Under the pieces are notes generated by a model, which was not told the origin of the DNA, did no database searches, and saw only the letters and a program-made list of their open reading frames with translations. The translations under genes and the position numbers were made by a program. This document shows, piece by piece, positions 1 to 9,053 of a stretch of 64,000 bases of DNA; within the stretch, counting starts at the first letter, position 1, and each line of letters begins with the position of its first letter. Source of the DNA: Tropicimonas sediminicola (lineage in GTDB: Bacteria; Pseudomonadota; Alphaproteobacteria; Rhodobacterales; Rhodobacteraceae). The stretch lies in NCBI RefSeq assembly GCF_900188335.1, contig NZ_FZOY01000002.1, positions 847,092 to 911,091 of the forward strand, in the 5' to 3' direction.

Positions 1-53
1 ATCACCAACGCTGCCTCCCGCAAGCCTTCAGCCCTTGATGGAAGACGAGGGAC

Positions 54-689
54 TCAACCCGCCTTGGGTGCTTTCGCCGGCCCCAGAAGTTTGCGGACGC
101 TGTCCTCCTTCCAGGGCTTGCCAGTGGCGCTTTGCACCTGCCGGGCGTTCAACTCCTCGGCGATCTCCCTGTTGCTTCGTTTCTCCGCACGCAGCCGTTG
201 CGCTTCTTGCAGGGCACGGGCGACGCGCTCGCCCTTCCCCCTCGTCCACTCGTCCTGCCTCTCACGCCATTGCGAGAAATGCGCAGCCGGATCGAACGGC
301 TTGCCGTCGATCAGGACCTCGTCGGGGTAAACCGGCGTGACCCTGATGCCCAACCGCCGTGCCCAATCGGTAAACGGGGCATGGCTGCGCCATCCCTGCG
401 CCTGCGAAAAATCGACGAAGAGAAGCGTCGCATCCTGCGCCCTGCAGATCTTCGCGACCTGTGCCAGGGGGGCCCGGACATATGCGCTGGCACGGTCCGG
501 AGCGATCTCCATGAAGATCTCCTCGGCGACGAGCCGGTAGGTCTCGTCCTTGGCGAAGCGCCGTATCCGTTCGCGTTGATAGCGGATCGTGCGACTTGCG
601 ACGGCCGCCTCCTCGACGTTGTCCGGCAGACGTTCGAACCCGGCCCAGGGTACGGGCAGCGTCCAGTAGAAGCCGACGGCGTTTTGCAT
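54..689 (-). CDS. Recombinase/resolvase-like protein
   Basis: This 211-residue protein has no membrane segment or signal peptide. Its N-terminal part resembles a serine-recombinase-like fold: an early VASRTIRYQRERI stretch, then LLFVDFSQAQGWR near residue 105. The C-terminus, with SNREIAEELN, QSATGKPW and VRKLLG, is a helical segment like those following resolvase domains. I do not see a convincing catalytic serine motif, so it may be a recombinase relative rather than an active enzyme. The ATG at 689 is chosen because a strong GGGAGGGAAGG site precedes it; the frame is open much further upstream but that part is shadow. It is divergent from the phosphatase/ADP-ribosylhydrolase fusion, with about 100 bases between the starts. 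The gene is complete. Confidence 0.6.
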   Translation of the reverse strand: MQNAVGFYWTLPVPWAGFERLPDNVEEAAVASRTIRYQRERIRRFAKDETYRLVAEEIFMEIAPDRASAYVRAPLAQVAKICRAQDATLLFVDFSQAQGWRSHAPFTDWARRLGIRVTPVYPDEVLIDGKPFDPAAHFSQWRERQDEWTRGKGERVARALQEAQRLRAEKRSNREIAEELNARQVQSATGKPWKEDSVRKLLGPAKAPKAG

Positions 690-791
690 GGCCTGCCTTC
701 CCTCCCTTGCAAGAACCGGAAAATCCCGAGCGCCCCCCAGCGGGCGCCGATCCGGGCGTATCCATGCTGCATCGAAGCAAAGGAGACTGAA

Positions 792-2882
792 ATGATCCAG
801 ACACTTAATGCGCCCGTCGTCGCAGATCTTCTGCCGGATGTGGTCGGCGCAGTCCGCGAGGCCGGCGCCATGCTCCGGGCCGAGTTCCATCGCCCGGGTG
901 GACCGCGCGGAAGCGGTTCCAGTGCGCCTGTCGATGCCGAGATCGAAACATTTCTGAAGCACCGTCTGCTCGGGCTGCACGATTGCGGCTTCATCGGCGA
1001 GGAGGCCGACAGGGCCGCGTCCCCGTCTGGCGACACCTGGGTGGTCGACCCGCAGGACGGCACGACGGATTTCCTGGCCGGCCGCCGGGGATCGGCCATT
1101 TCGGTGGCCCTGCTCCGCGATGGCCGACCCGTTCTCGGTGTCGTCCTCGCGCCGCTCGCGCCGGACGATGGCGGCGACCTGATCTCCTGGGCCGAGGGGG
1201 CGCAGCTTGCCCGCAACGGAACGCCGGTGAGACGACAGCCCGCCGGCGGCCGCATCGTCATCGCGATGAACGCAAATGCGGCGGATCACGCCCAGCACAA
1301 TCACGAAACCTTGCCGGATGTGCGGATCCTCGGCATGCCGAGCCCGGCCTACCGGCTGGCTCTGGCCGCCGTTGGCGAGGTGGACGCCGCCGTCAGTCTC
1401 GTGTCGGGGCTGGATCGCTGGGACATCGCGGGCGGCCATGCCCTGCTGATCGGGGCGGGCTGTGTGCTGGTCGAGAGATCCGGCCGTACGATCGACTATG
1501 GCAGGCGCAGCTTCGATGGCTGCATCGGTGGCGACGCCGAGGCGGTTGCGGAACTCGTGGCTTTGAGGCCCCGCCCTGGGTCGCGCCAGGTCCGCAAGCG
1601 CGTGCGGCCGGCCTCGCCCATTGCAGATGCAGAGCGGTTGTCTCGGGCGCAAGGCTGCCTGCTGGGTCAGCTGGCGGGCGATGCATTGGGATCCGCCGTC
1701 GAGTTCCGCTCGTCTCGCGAGATCGCGCGCAGCCACCCCGAGGGCGTCACACAACTGAGCGACGGCGGGACGTGGGATCTCATCGCCGGGCAACCGACCG
1801 ACGACAGCGAGATGGCGCTGGCGTTGGCACGGTCGCTCGTGGCGGCCCGTCGCTTCGATCCTGACAAGGTCGGCAAGGCCTATATTCGCTGGGAACGGTC
1901 GGGCCCCTTCGATATCGGCGGCACCACGCGCGCCGGCATCGCAGCGATCGCGGCCGGGCAGCAGGCCAGGAATGACCGGAGCCAGGCGAACGGCGCGCTC
2001 ATGCGGGTCAGTCCGATCGGCATCTTCGCCGCGGGCGACCCGGCGGGCGCCGCCGATCTCGCGGCGCGCGACGCCCGCCTGACCCATCCACATCCCATCT
2101 GTCAGGCCGCAAGCGCCGCATTTTCGGCGGCGATCGCAACCGGAATCGCCGGCGGCAGCGCGGAGGACATGTGGGCTGCAGCGGACAGGTATGCGGGCGA
2201 AGGCCCGGGCGCGGAGACCATTCGCAAGGTGCTTGCCGTCTCGCGCCACGAGGGGCCGGCCGAGTTCGAACGCCAGATGGGATGGGTTCTCATCGCTTTC
2301 CAGAACGCGTTTCACCAGCTGATGCGCGGCACGCCCCCGGCCGAGGCGCTGCCCGAGACGGTTGCCCGCGGCGGCGACACGGACACCAACGCCGCCATCT
2401 GCGGTGCGCTCCTTGCCGCGCTCCATGGCCGAGAGGCCCTGCCGCTCCAATGGCGCAATGCCGTCCTGTCCTGTCGTCCCGTCAAGGCGCGCGGCATCCG
2501 GCACCCGCGCCCGCAGGAATACTGGCCCGACGACGCGCTCGAACTTGCCGAGGCGCTGCTTGCCGCACGACCGGATCGTCCGGCCGGGAAGAAAAAGAAA
2601 CCCGACCCCAAGGAGGAAACCATGAGCGATTTCGACAACCTGAGCGACCAGCAGAAAGCCCTCTTGCAGATCAGGCTCGATGGATACCTGGAGGCGGCCG
2701 TGATGGCAGCCCGCAGCCAGAACATCGGACTGACCGAAGCCCTGTCGCTCGCCACCACCGCGCTGCTGAGGGAGTTCTCGGCGCAGGGCATTCCCCGAGA
2801 AAAAGTCGTCGAGATCTGGCAGAAAGCGATGCTGCCGATCTATCCGTCCACCGAGGCGACGGCAGTGCGCCGGATCCATTGA
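792..2882 (+). CDS. Inositol monophosphatase / ADP-ribosylglycohydrolase fusion
   Basis: A 696-residue soluble fusion. Residues 1-260 are an inositol-monophosphatase/CysQ-type phosphatase: GEEAD at 69-73, metal-binding DPQDGTTDF at 86-94 and WDIAGGHALLIGAG near 210-223. Residues 283-595 are an ADP-ribosylglycohydrolase (DraG/ARH) domain: LAGDALGSAVEF near 294-305, TDDSE at 336-340 and GGDTDTNAAI at 527-536, which supply the two-metal site of the family. A Lys/Pro-rich linker follows, and the frame then runs without a stop into an 86-residue helical tail that has its own ribosome-binding site. The start at 792 is set by AAAGGAGACTGAA. The family chemistry suggests removal of phosphate and ADP-ribose from one substrate, for example a phosphorylated ADP-ribose or an ADP-ribosylated protein; the substrate is unknown. 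Confidence 0.85.
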   Translation: MIQTLNAPVVADLLPDVVGAVREAGAMLRAEFHRPGGPRGSGSSAPVDAEIETFLKHRLLGLHDCGFIGEEADRAASPSGDTWVVDPQDGTTDFLAGRRGSAISVALLRDGRPVLGVVLAPLAPDDGGDLISWAEGAQLARNGTPVRRQPAGGRIVIAMNANAADHAQHNHETLPDVRILGMPSPAYRLALAAVGEVDAAVSLVSGLDRWDIAGGHALLIGAGCVLVERSGRTIDYGRRSFDGCIGGDAEAVAELVALRPRPGSRQVRKRVRPASPIADAERLSRAQGCLLGQLAGDALGSAVEFRSSREIARSHPEGVTQLSDGGTWDLIAGQPTDDSEMALALARSLVAARRFDPDKVGKAYIRWERSGPFDIGGTTRAGIAAIAAGQQARNDRSQANGALMRVSPIGIFAAGDPAGAADLAARDARLTHPHPICQAASAAFSAAIATGIAGGSAEDMWAAADRYAGEGPGAETIRKVLAVSRHEGPAEFERQMGWVLIAFQNAFHQLMRGTPPAEALPETVARGGDTDTNAAICGALLAALHGREALPLQWRNAVLSCRPVKARGIRHPRPQEYWPDDALELAEALLAARPDRPAGKKKKPDPKEETMSDFDNLSDQQKALLQIRLDGYLEAAVMAARSQNIGLTEALSLATTALLREFSAQGIPREKVVEIWQKAMLPIYPSTEATAVRRIH
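2622..2882 (+). CDS. Possible in-frame internal product, 86 residues
   Basis: Inside the phosphatase/ADP-ribosylhydrolase frame, ATG 2622 is preceded by a near-perfect Shine-Dalgarno (AAGGAGGAAACC) and opens an 86-residue helical protein beginning MSDFDNLSDQ. It reads like an independent small protein that lost the stop codon of the gene before it: the upstream residues are a low-complexity Lys/Pro linker (KKKKPDPKEE), after which a folded helical module starts. The cell could make both the long fusion and the short protein. There are no recognised motifs. This is inferred from the ribosome-binding site and the composition change, not proven. Confidence 0.5.
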   Translation: MSDFDNLSDQQKALLQIRLDGYLEAAVMAARSQNIGLTEALSLATTALLREFSAQGIPREKVVEIWQKAMLPIYPSTEATAVRRIH

Positions 2883-2943
2883 GGCCGGACAAGATCGGCG
2901 CCGAGCGATGCGGCCCTGTCGCGGCGCGTGGGCACCTCAAGTT

Positions 2944-2972
2944 CGCGAACATGACGGCGGTTCATGTTCGCG
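2944..2972 (+). terminator. Perfect 11-bp hairpin after the fusion gene
   Basis: CGCGAACATGA and its exact reverse complement TCATGTTCGCG are separated by seven bases, 61 bases after the stop codon, followed by GCTTTCTG. It can act as a weakly T-tailed terminator or 3' stabiliser. An inverted-repeat protein site is possible because the arms are perfect. Confidence 0.5.
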
Positions 2973-3618
2973 CGCTTTCTGTTGGCCTGCCGGGAGATTG
3001 CCGTCGGCTCCGGTCGCCCCCTTGCATCCGGGCTTGGCCGACAAGAAACGGCGCCCGCCGTGACGGCTGAGCGCCGAGTGTGGAACGAGGGACAGTGCAG
3101 CGGGTTGCGGCTGTTCCAATCCCCGCAACCCATGATTTCTTGTAGCAGGCGGGTCGTTTTTCGCCATGACCTGGATCAACGAACACGGCGGGTACGCCCG
3201 AAATGACGGTCTTTCTGCGCCCCGCCGGACGCCACCTCCATCCACGTAAGGCAGGAGAGACCGAGAGCGGCCGGAAAGGCGCACTTCTGCACCGTCGCGC
3301 CACCGAAAAAGCCCGCGGGATCAGCGACATCGGTGGCGCCCGTGACGTCGTTGTCCGGACAGCTGTGTGAGCGGACCGTTGCAGAAGTGCGACGCAACTT
3401 CGCTTTGACCAGCAAAATATGGAGTCCGGTGCCGTCCCGGCGGTTTACTGCCGATCGGAAAAATGGCTATTGTACCTCACGAGCATTGGTCGAGGCGCAA
3501 CAAACTGGCGCGTATCGGCCCCAAATCAACAAGAAATGGTGCCAAGTCGGCGCCTCAGGCGACAGGTCGTTGCTCTGAGGTAATGCCGGTGTGTCAGGAC
3601 ACCAGTGGGGCAGGCTAA
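2973..3618. other. Non-coding gap with a second hairpin
   Basis: About 650 bases without a convincing gene on either strand; the open frames lack ribosome-binding sites and family-like sequence. A second perfect inverted repeat, GGGTTGCGG at 3102-3110 and CCGCAACCC at 3123-3131, is followed by a T-rich stretch and could be another terminator. The part near 3560-3618 should hold the promoter of the ABC transporter; GGTGT/ACACC flank six bases near 3589-3604. Confidence 0.4.
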
Positions 3619-5541
3619 ATGAAACGTCTTTCGGGGTTCTGGGGCCTCCTGTCGGCATATTGGGTGTCCGAGCGGTGGCGGGAAGCGTGGTTGCTCACCG
3701 CGGTCATCATCGCGCTGACCACCCTGCTCAGCAAGGCAAGCGTCTGGGTCGCCATGGCGAGCGCCGAATTCCTCGCATCGCTCGCGAATTTCCATTCCCT
3801 CGAAGCCGCGACGGATCCGGTGCGTGTTGTCCTCCTCGCTGCGGGCACCTACCTCGCGATCTTCGTCGCCCGGACCGCCGGCGTGGCGCTTCGGCATTTC
3901 ATCTCGACGACCCTCCACCGCAGGGCACGCGGCTGGCTGGTGGCGCAGTTCAACCAGGCGATCCTGTCCGACGAACGCACGGCCCTGGACCTGATGAGCG
4001 ACCGCTCGGAAGCCGGAGGCACCTCCCGGATGCCCGATGCCATCGACCAGCGGATCGACGAATGCTCCGCAGGGCTTTACGGCGGCGTGATTGGCCTCTC
4101 GATGGGACTTTGGGGAGCCGTGACGTCCATCTACTTCATCTCCGAAGCCTTGCTCGAACACACCAAACCCGTGCCCTTCCTAGATCGCTGGGGACAGGAG
4201 GCCAATCTTGCTCTGGAACGGACGGTGGGTCCGGAGATGGCCTCCCACGTCAACCTCGTACCCGGCGAATATGGCACGGCGCTGCTGGCGATCCTGATGG
4301 TCGCCGTCTACGTCCCGTCCATCACCTATGTCGCATGGCTGCTGGGACGGGTGCTGGAGCGGCTCAACCTCCAGCGGCAACGGCGCGACGGCGCCTGGCG
4401 GGGCGAGTGGGGCGTGATGCTCAACCGCGTCGCCCAGATGGCGGCCTCCCGCGGCGAGCGGGCACAGAGCCGCATCAACGGCAAGCTCTACGCGGATGTC
4501 GATCAGACCTGGGGGCGCCAGAACCGGCTCGACGCGGGCATGCTGATGTTCCGGAACACCTACAGCTTTCTCTCCGCGCGTCTTCTGGCCTATCTCCCGG
4601 CGTTGCCCGCATTCATGGCCGGCAGCCTGTCGTTCCGGGACTTTGCGGCGAGCAGCGAGCTGACGGCGGAACTCATCGGCGACGTGTCCTGGTTCATCAA
4701 CGTGATGCCCGCGATCGCCATGCTCCGTGCGAACTCGGCCCGACTGACCGAGGTTGCCCGCGCCATCGAACGGGTGCGCCAGCGGCAGGATTTCTACGCC
4801 GAAACCGGGGTCAGTCGCTTCGAGCGGGTCCGGACCGAGAGCGGACCGGTTCTGGCGATGGAAAATCTGAGCCTGAACCATCGCGGGCACGACACGCAGG
4901 CTTTCCTGACAGTGCCGCGCATGGCGCTCTACCCCGGAGAGCGGGTCTACCTGCGCGGTCAGAACGGCTGCGGCAAGAGCAGCCTGCTGAAAGCCGTCGC
5001 CGGGCTGTGGCCCTATGGCGAAGGCCGCGTGAAGATGCGGGACGGGGCGGAGATCTTCTTTGCCGGGCAGGAGCCCGACATCCCGGACCGCCTGACGCTG
5101 AAGGCGCTTGTGGCCTATCCCGATTATCCCGAGCAGCATTCCGATATCGCCGCCGCCCATGCCCTCTCGCGGGTCGGGCTGGGGGACTTCATCAACTGCC
5201 TCGAGGACGACCTCTACCAGGGCAAGAACTGGCGCAATGTCCTGTCCGGCGGCCAGAAGCAACGGCTGGTTCTGGCGCGCATCCTGCTGGCCAAACCCCG
5301 GATCCTCCTGCTGGACGAAGCCACGTCGGCGCTCGACGTCAATGCCGCGGTAGACTTCCATCTCACCTTGTGCGAGTGCTTGCCCGAAACCGCAATTCTT
5401 GCGGTTCTGCACGGGGAGACCGTGCCGCATGACCCGGATGGCGACCCGTTCTATTCCTCGGTTCTCGAAATCCGAAACGGTATCGGGCAGTTGCGCCCAA
5501 TCGTGGCGACAGGATACGCAGCGCGCCACGCGGCGGAGTAA
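3619..5541 (+). CDS. SbmA/YddA-type ABC transporter, fused permease-ATPase
   Basis: A 640-residue half-transporter of the ABC_membrane_2 (SbmA/BacA/YddA, peroxisomal ABCD-like) group. Residues 1-400 hold several membrane helices, including an early LTAVIIALTTLL segment. The ATPase follows: Walker A GQNGCGKSS near 447-455, signature LSGGQKQR near 540, Walker B RILLLDEATSALD near 560 and an H-loop His in AVLH. Relatives import peptides, thiamine or B12-like compounds, or act as exporters. The next gene, a GH3 beta-glucosidase, starts 24 bases downstream, and a GH144-like glucanase follows with overlap, so I infer that this transporter brings in glucan fragments for those cytoplasmic enzymes. 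The substrate is not shown by the sequence. A modest GGGGCAGG site precedes ATG 3619. Confidence 0.85.
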   Translation: MKRLSGFWGLLSAYWVSERWREAWLLTAVIIALTTLLSKASVWVAMASAEFLASLANFHSLEAATDPVRVVLLAAGTYLAIFVARTAGVALRHFISTTLHRRARGWLVAQFNQAILSDERTALDLMSDRSEAGGTSRMPDAIDQRIDECSAGLYGGVIGLSMGLWGAVTSIYFISEALLEHTKPVPFLDRWGQEANLALERTVGPEMASHVNLVPGEYGTALLAILMVAVYVPSITYVAWLLGRVLERLNLQRQRRDGAWRGEWGVMLNRVAQMAASRGERAQSRINGKLYADVDQTWGRQNRLDAGMLMFRNTYSFLSARLLAYLPALPAFMAGSLSFRDFAASSELTAELIGDVSWFINVMPAIAMLRANSARLTEVARAIERVRQRQDFYAETGVSRFERVRTESGPVLAMENLSLNHRGHDTQAFLTVPRMALYPGERVYLRGQNGCGKSSLLKAVAGLWPYGEGRVKMRDGAEIFFAGQEPDIPDRLTLKALVAYPDYPEQHSDIAAAHALSRVGLGDFINCLEDDLYQGKNWRNVLSGGQKQRLVLARILLAKPRILLLDEATSALDVNAAVDFHLTLCECLPETAILAVLHGETVPHDPDGDPFYSSVLEIRNGIGQLRPIVATGYAARHAAE

Positions 5542-5565
5542 AGGCTCAGCAAACAAGGCGCCCGC

Positions 5566-7809
5566 ATGGCAAAGCAGACGAATGTCGAACGGCTGATGGC
5601 CGAAATGACGCTCGCCGAGAAGACCGGTCAGCTCAACCTGCTCGCCGCGGGCGAAGGCCTGGTCACGGGGAGCGCGCAGAACACCCCGCTGGCGCGGCGG
5701 CTGGACGCGGGTCAGGTCGGGGCGATCTTCGGCACCAAGTCGCTGGCCTCCGCGCGCGCGATGCAGGAACGCGCCCTTGCCGGCTCGCGCCTGAAGATCC
5801 CGCTGTTCTTTGCGGAGGATGTCATTCACGGCCACCGCACGGTCTTTCCGCTGAACATCGCGCTGGCCTGCAGCTGGGACCTCGACCTGATCGAGGAAAC
5901 CTCGGCCTTCGCGGCCGCGGAGGCTTCAGCAGAGGGCCTGCACCAGGTCTACGCCCCCATGATCGACATCTCCCGTGACGCTCGGTGGGGCCGCGTTGCG
6001 GAAAGTCCGGGCGAAGACCCCCTCCTCGCCTCCCGGATCGCGGCGGCCGCCACGCGCGGCTTCCAGGGAAAGGACTTCGCCGGGCCCGGCCGGGTGGCGG
6101 CCTGCCTGAAGCATTTCGTTGCTTATGGCGCGCCGGAAAGCGGTCGCGACTACGACAACGTTAGCCTCGCCTGGGAAGACCTGCTTTCGGTCTACCTGCC
6201 CCCATTCGAGGCCGGCATCGCCGAGGGAGCCGCCAGCGTCATGGTCGCCTTCAACGCGGTCAACAAGCTACCGATGCACGCCAATGGGCCCCTGATCGAA
6301 GGCTGGCTGCGCGGCAAGGCGGGGTTCGGCGGGCTGATCGTGTCCGACTACACGGGCGTCAAGGAGCTCACGCCGCATGGGCTGGGGCCAGCCAACGTGG
6401 CCGTGGCCCGAGCGCTCCACGCAGGGGTCGACATGGACATGGTCGGCGAGGACTACCTTGCCGAGCTTCCGGAACTGGCACGAAGCGGGCTGGACGCACC
6501 GGACGCCGGACTTGCCCTTTCGCCCGAGGACATCGTGGGCCTCGTCGACCGTGCCTGCTATCGTGTGCTGATCTTCAAGGAGAGGCTCGGACTTCTCGAA
6601 AACCCGTTTCGCGGGCTGGAGGGATCGCCCGCGGCGCCGTCGCGCCTGGAAGGGCGCAAGCTGGCCAGGAAGGCCGCCGCCCGCTCGGCTGTCCTGCTGA
6701 AGAACGACGGCCTTCTGCCCTTGAGGCCCAAGAGCCGCGTGGCGCTCATCGGCCCGTTTGCCATGGATCGGGCGAACATGCTCGGCACCTGGTCGGTTTC
6801 CGGCCGGGCGGAGGATGTCGTCAGCCTGCGGGATGCCGTGGCTGCCATGACCGGCTCCGCCCCGTTGGTCGCCTGGGGCGCGAATATCGTCGACGAAACG
6901 TGGCTCCGGCAGCGCCTCAACGTTCACGGCGTCACCGTAGATGCGGACGAGCGGCCGGAGGCCGAATTGCTTTCAGAGGCCCTCGATGCCGCCCGCGACG
7001 CGGAGGTCGTGATCGCCACAGTGGGCGAAGCCAAGGAACACGCGGGCGAGTCCTCTTCGCGGCTGTCGCCAGACCTCCCCGCCCCGCAGCGCCGTCTGAT
7101 CGATACCCTGGCCAGCACCGGCAAGCCGCTGGTGGTGGTGGTGTTCGCCGGTCGTCCGCTCGCCCTGGGCGAGATCGCGGAAAAAGCCGACGCCGTGCTC
7201 TACGCCTGGCACGGCGGCATCGCCGGTCCGGAAGGCGTCGCCGACCTGCTCTTCGGTGCGACGGTGCCGTCGGGGCGGCTGGCGGTGTCGCTGCCGGCGC
7301 ACCCGGGCGAGGTGCCGCTTAGCTACGCCAGCGACCCGACGGGGCGCCCCTTCACCGGGCGTTTCATGAAATTCCGGACAGGCTGGCTCGACATGCCCGA
7401 TGACGCACGACGGTTTCCTTTCGGCTTCGGGCTCGGCTACGGCAAGGTGACCTACGGCGCGCCGAGCCTGTCGGCGGAGGCCGCACCTGCGGATGAGCAG
7501 GTCCTGCTGCGGCTTCACGTCGAGAACGATGGCCCCGGTGCGGTCGTCGAGACGGTGCAACTCTACGCGACGGACCCGGTAGCGCGTGTGACCCGCCCCG
7601 GCCGGATGCTGATCGACTTCAAACAGGTGGCACTGAGCGCCGGGGAAAGCCGCGAGTTGGTCTTTGAGATCAGTTCCGAGCAATTCCGCTACCCCATCGC
7701 TCCGTCCCTGGATGCCGCCCAATGGGTCCGCGATCCCGGCGAGGTGGTGCTGCATGTCGGCCCGAACAGCCGCGACACGCAGAGCGTGAAGCTGACATGG
7801 CAATCGTGA
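5566..7809 (+). CDS. bglX: Glycoside hydrolase family 3 beta-glucosidase (BglX-like)
   Basis: A 747-residue GH3 enzyme of BglX type. The N-terminal barrel contains EDVIHGHRTVFP, a KHFVAYG motif near residue 180 and the nucleophile Asp in GLIVSDYTG near residue 261. The alpha/beta sandwich follows, with EHAGESSS near 490 in the region expected for the acid/base Glu, and a fibronectin-III-like C-terminal domain. E. coli BglX is periplasmic; this protein starts MAKQTNVERL with no signal peptide and should be cytoplasmic. Its last bases overlap the start of the GH144-like gene and it follows the ABC transporter by 24 bases. GH3 enzymes of this branch cleave short beta-glucosides, including beta-1,2-linked ones, so it could finish digestion of OPG fragments. 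Confidence 0.88.
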   Translation: MAKQTNVERLMAEMTLAEKTGQLNLLAAGEGLVTGSAQNTPLARRLDAGQVGAIFGTKSLASARAMQERALAGSRLKIPLFFAEDVIHGHRTVFPLNIALACSWDLDLIEETSAFAAAEASAEGLHQVYAPMIDISRDARWGRVAESPGEDPLLASRIAAAATRGFQGKDFAGPGRVAACLKHFVAYGAPESGRDYDNVSLAWEDLLSVYLPPFEAGIAEGAASVMVAFNAVNKLPMHANGPLIEGWLRGKAGFGGLIVSDYTGVKELTPHGLGPANVAVARALHAGVDMDMVGEDYLAELPELARSGLDAPDAGLALSPEDIVGLVDRACYRVLIFKERLGLLENPFRGLEGSPAAPSRLEGRKLARKAAARSAVLLKNDGLLPLRPKSRVALIGPFAMDRANMLGTWSVSGRAEDVVSLRDAVAAMTGSAPLVAWGANIVDETWLRQRLNVHGVTVDADERPEAELLSEALDAARDAEVVIATVGEAKEHAGESSSRLSPDLPAPQRRLIDTLASTGKPLVVVVFAGRPLALGEIAEKADAVLYAWHGGIAGPEGVADLLFGATVPSGRLAVSLPAHPGEVPLSYASDPTGRPFTGRFMKFRTGWLDMPDDARRFPFGFGLGYGKVTYGAPSLSAEAAPADEQVLLRLHVENDGPGAVVETVQLYATDPVARVTRPGRMLIDFKQVALSAGESRELVFEISSEQFRYPIAPSLDAAQWVRDPGEVVLHVGPNSRDTQSVKLTWQS

Positions 7810-9053
7810 TCCGCGGGCTCGACGACGCCGCGCTCCGCGACCGGGTTGCCCAAGCCACGGCCCTCTACTTTCTCGACTGGAGCCACCCGGTGAGCGGCAT
7901 GGCGCGCGAGCGCAGCGGCGGCGCCTTCGGTTACGATATCGAGGAGACGGTATGCACCGGCGGCACCGGTTTCGGCCTGCTCGCCCAGATCGTCGCCGCG
8001 GAACGCGGCTGGCGCCCGAAGCGCGAGATCCTCGACCGGACGGAACGGATCGTCGGTTTTCTGGAACGCGCCGACCGGTTCGATGGCGTCTTCCCGCATT
8101 TCCTGCAGGGGACGACAGGGCGCGTGCTCCCTTTCATGCCCGGGGATGATGGCGGCGACCTTGTAGAGACCGCCTTTCTGATGATGGGCCTTTTGGGGGC
8201 TGCAGCCTATTTCGCGGAGGAGCCGACGCTCGGCGCCCGGATCGAGGGGCTCTTCGATGCGGTGAACTGGGCGGCGCATCTGCGCGAGGACGGCGCCGTC
8301 ATGTGGCACCACCATCCGGACCGCCCCTGGTGTCCGAGCGCGTTGCCGATCCGCGGCTGGAACGAAGCCTTTCCTGTCTTTGTGCTCGGCGCGGGCTCTC
8401 GTACGCATCCGATCCCCGCATCTGCCTACCACCGAAGCTGGGCCACCGCACCCGCGTTCCTCAATGGCCGCAGCTACGGCGGAACGCCGCTGCCCCTCGG
8501 TCCGGACTGGGGCGGGCCGTTGTTCCTGTCCCAGTATCCCTTCCTCGGCATCGATCCACGGGGGCTGCGCGATGCCTATGCGGATTACGGCGCGCAGGCA
8601 CGGGCTCATGCCCTGGTGAACCGCCAGCACTGCCTGCTCAATCCGAAGGGCTGGGACGGCTACGGGGCCGATTGCTGGGGATTGACCGCGAGTGACGATC
8701 CGTCGGGCTACGTCGCGCATTCTCCGACCGAAGACACCGGGGTCATCACGCCCACCGCCGCGCTGGCCTCGTTCCCTTTCGCTCCGGCGGAGGCGATGCC
8801 GGTCCTGCGGCACCTGCACGACGTTCTGGGCGACAGGATCTGGGGCGAAGCGGGCTTCGTGGATGCCTTCTGCGAAACGCAGGGATGGGTCGCCGAGAGC
8901 CGGCTTGCCATCGACCAGGCCCCGATTCTCATCGGGCTGGAGAACCATCGCACCGGATTGCTGTGGGAGCTGGTGTCCGGACGGCCGGAAGTGCAGCGCG
9001 GGCTGCGCGCCTTGGGCTTCACCGCGCCCTATCTGGCCCCCGCCATCGCCTGA
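7797..9053 (+). CDS. GH144-like (PF10091) endo-beta-1,2-glucanase
   Basis: A 418-residue protein of the 'glucoamylase' family PF10091, which includes GH144 endo-beta-1,2-glucanases and the C-terminal phosphorylase-associated domains of cyclic beta-1,2-glucan synthases. Visible family signatures are FPHFLQGTTG near residue 100, DDGGDLVETAFLMMGLL near 119-135 with the likely catalytic acids, and ITPTAALASFPF near 318. The start at 7797 overlaps the GH3 gene by 13 bases, indicating translational coupling. There is no signal peptide, so it acts in the cytoplasm, unlike secreted GH144 enzymes. With the ABC transporter and GH3 it forms a plausible uptake-and-digest unit for beta-1,2-glucans, the backbone made by the neighbouring opg genes. 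Its 3' end overlaps the convergent GH15 gene by 25 bases. Confidence 0.8.
   Translation: MAIVIRGLDDAALRDRVAQATALYFLDWSHPVSGMARERSGGAFGYDIEETVCTGGTGFGLLAQIVAAERGWRPKREILDRTERIVGFLERADRFDGVFPHFLQGTTGRVLPFMPGDDGGDLVETAFLMMGLLGAAAYFAEEPTLGARIEGLFDAVNWAAHLREDGAVMWHHHPDRPWCPSALPIRGWNEAFPVFVLGAGSRTHPIPASAYHRSWATAPAFLNGRSYGGTPLPLGPDWGGPLFLSQYPFLGIDPRGLRDAYADYGAQARAHALVNRQHCLLNPKGWDGYGADCWGLTASDDPSGYVAHSPTEDTGVITPTAALASFPFAPAEAMPVLRHLHDVLGDRIWGEAGFVDAFCETQGWVAESRLAIDQAPILIGLENHRTGLLWELVSGRPEVQRGLRALGFTAPYLAPAIA

Noticed and set aside
54..2879. A 941-residue minus-strand open frame covering the first two genes
   Set aside because: Only the part from ATG 689 to 54 has a ribosome-binding site and protein-like sequence; the rest is antisense to the well-supported phosphatase/ADP-ribosylhydrolase.
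3176..3415. A 79-residue minus-strand frame before the ABC transporter
   Set aside because: No ribosome-binding site, no family-like sequence; reads as non-coding.
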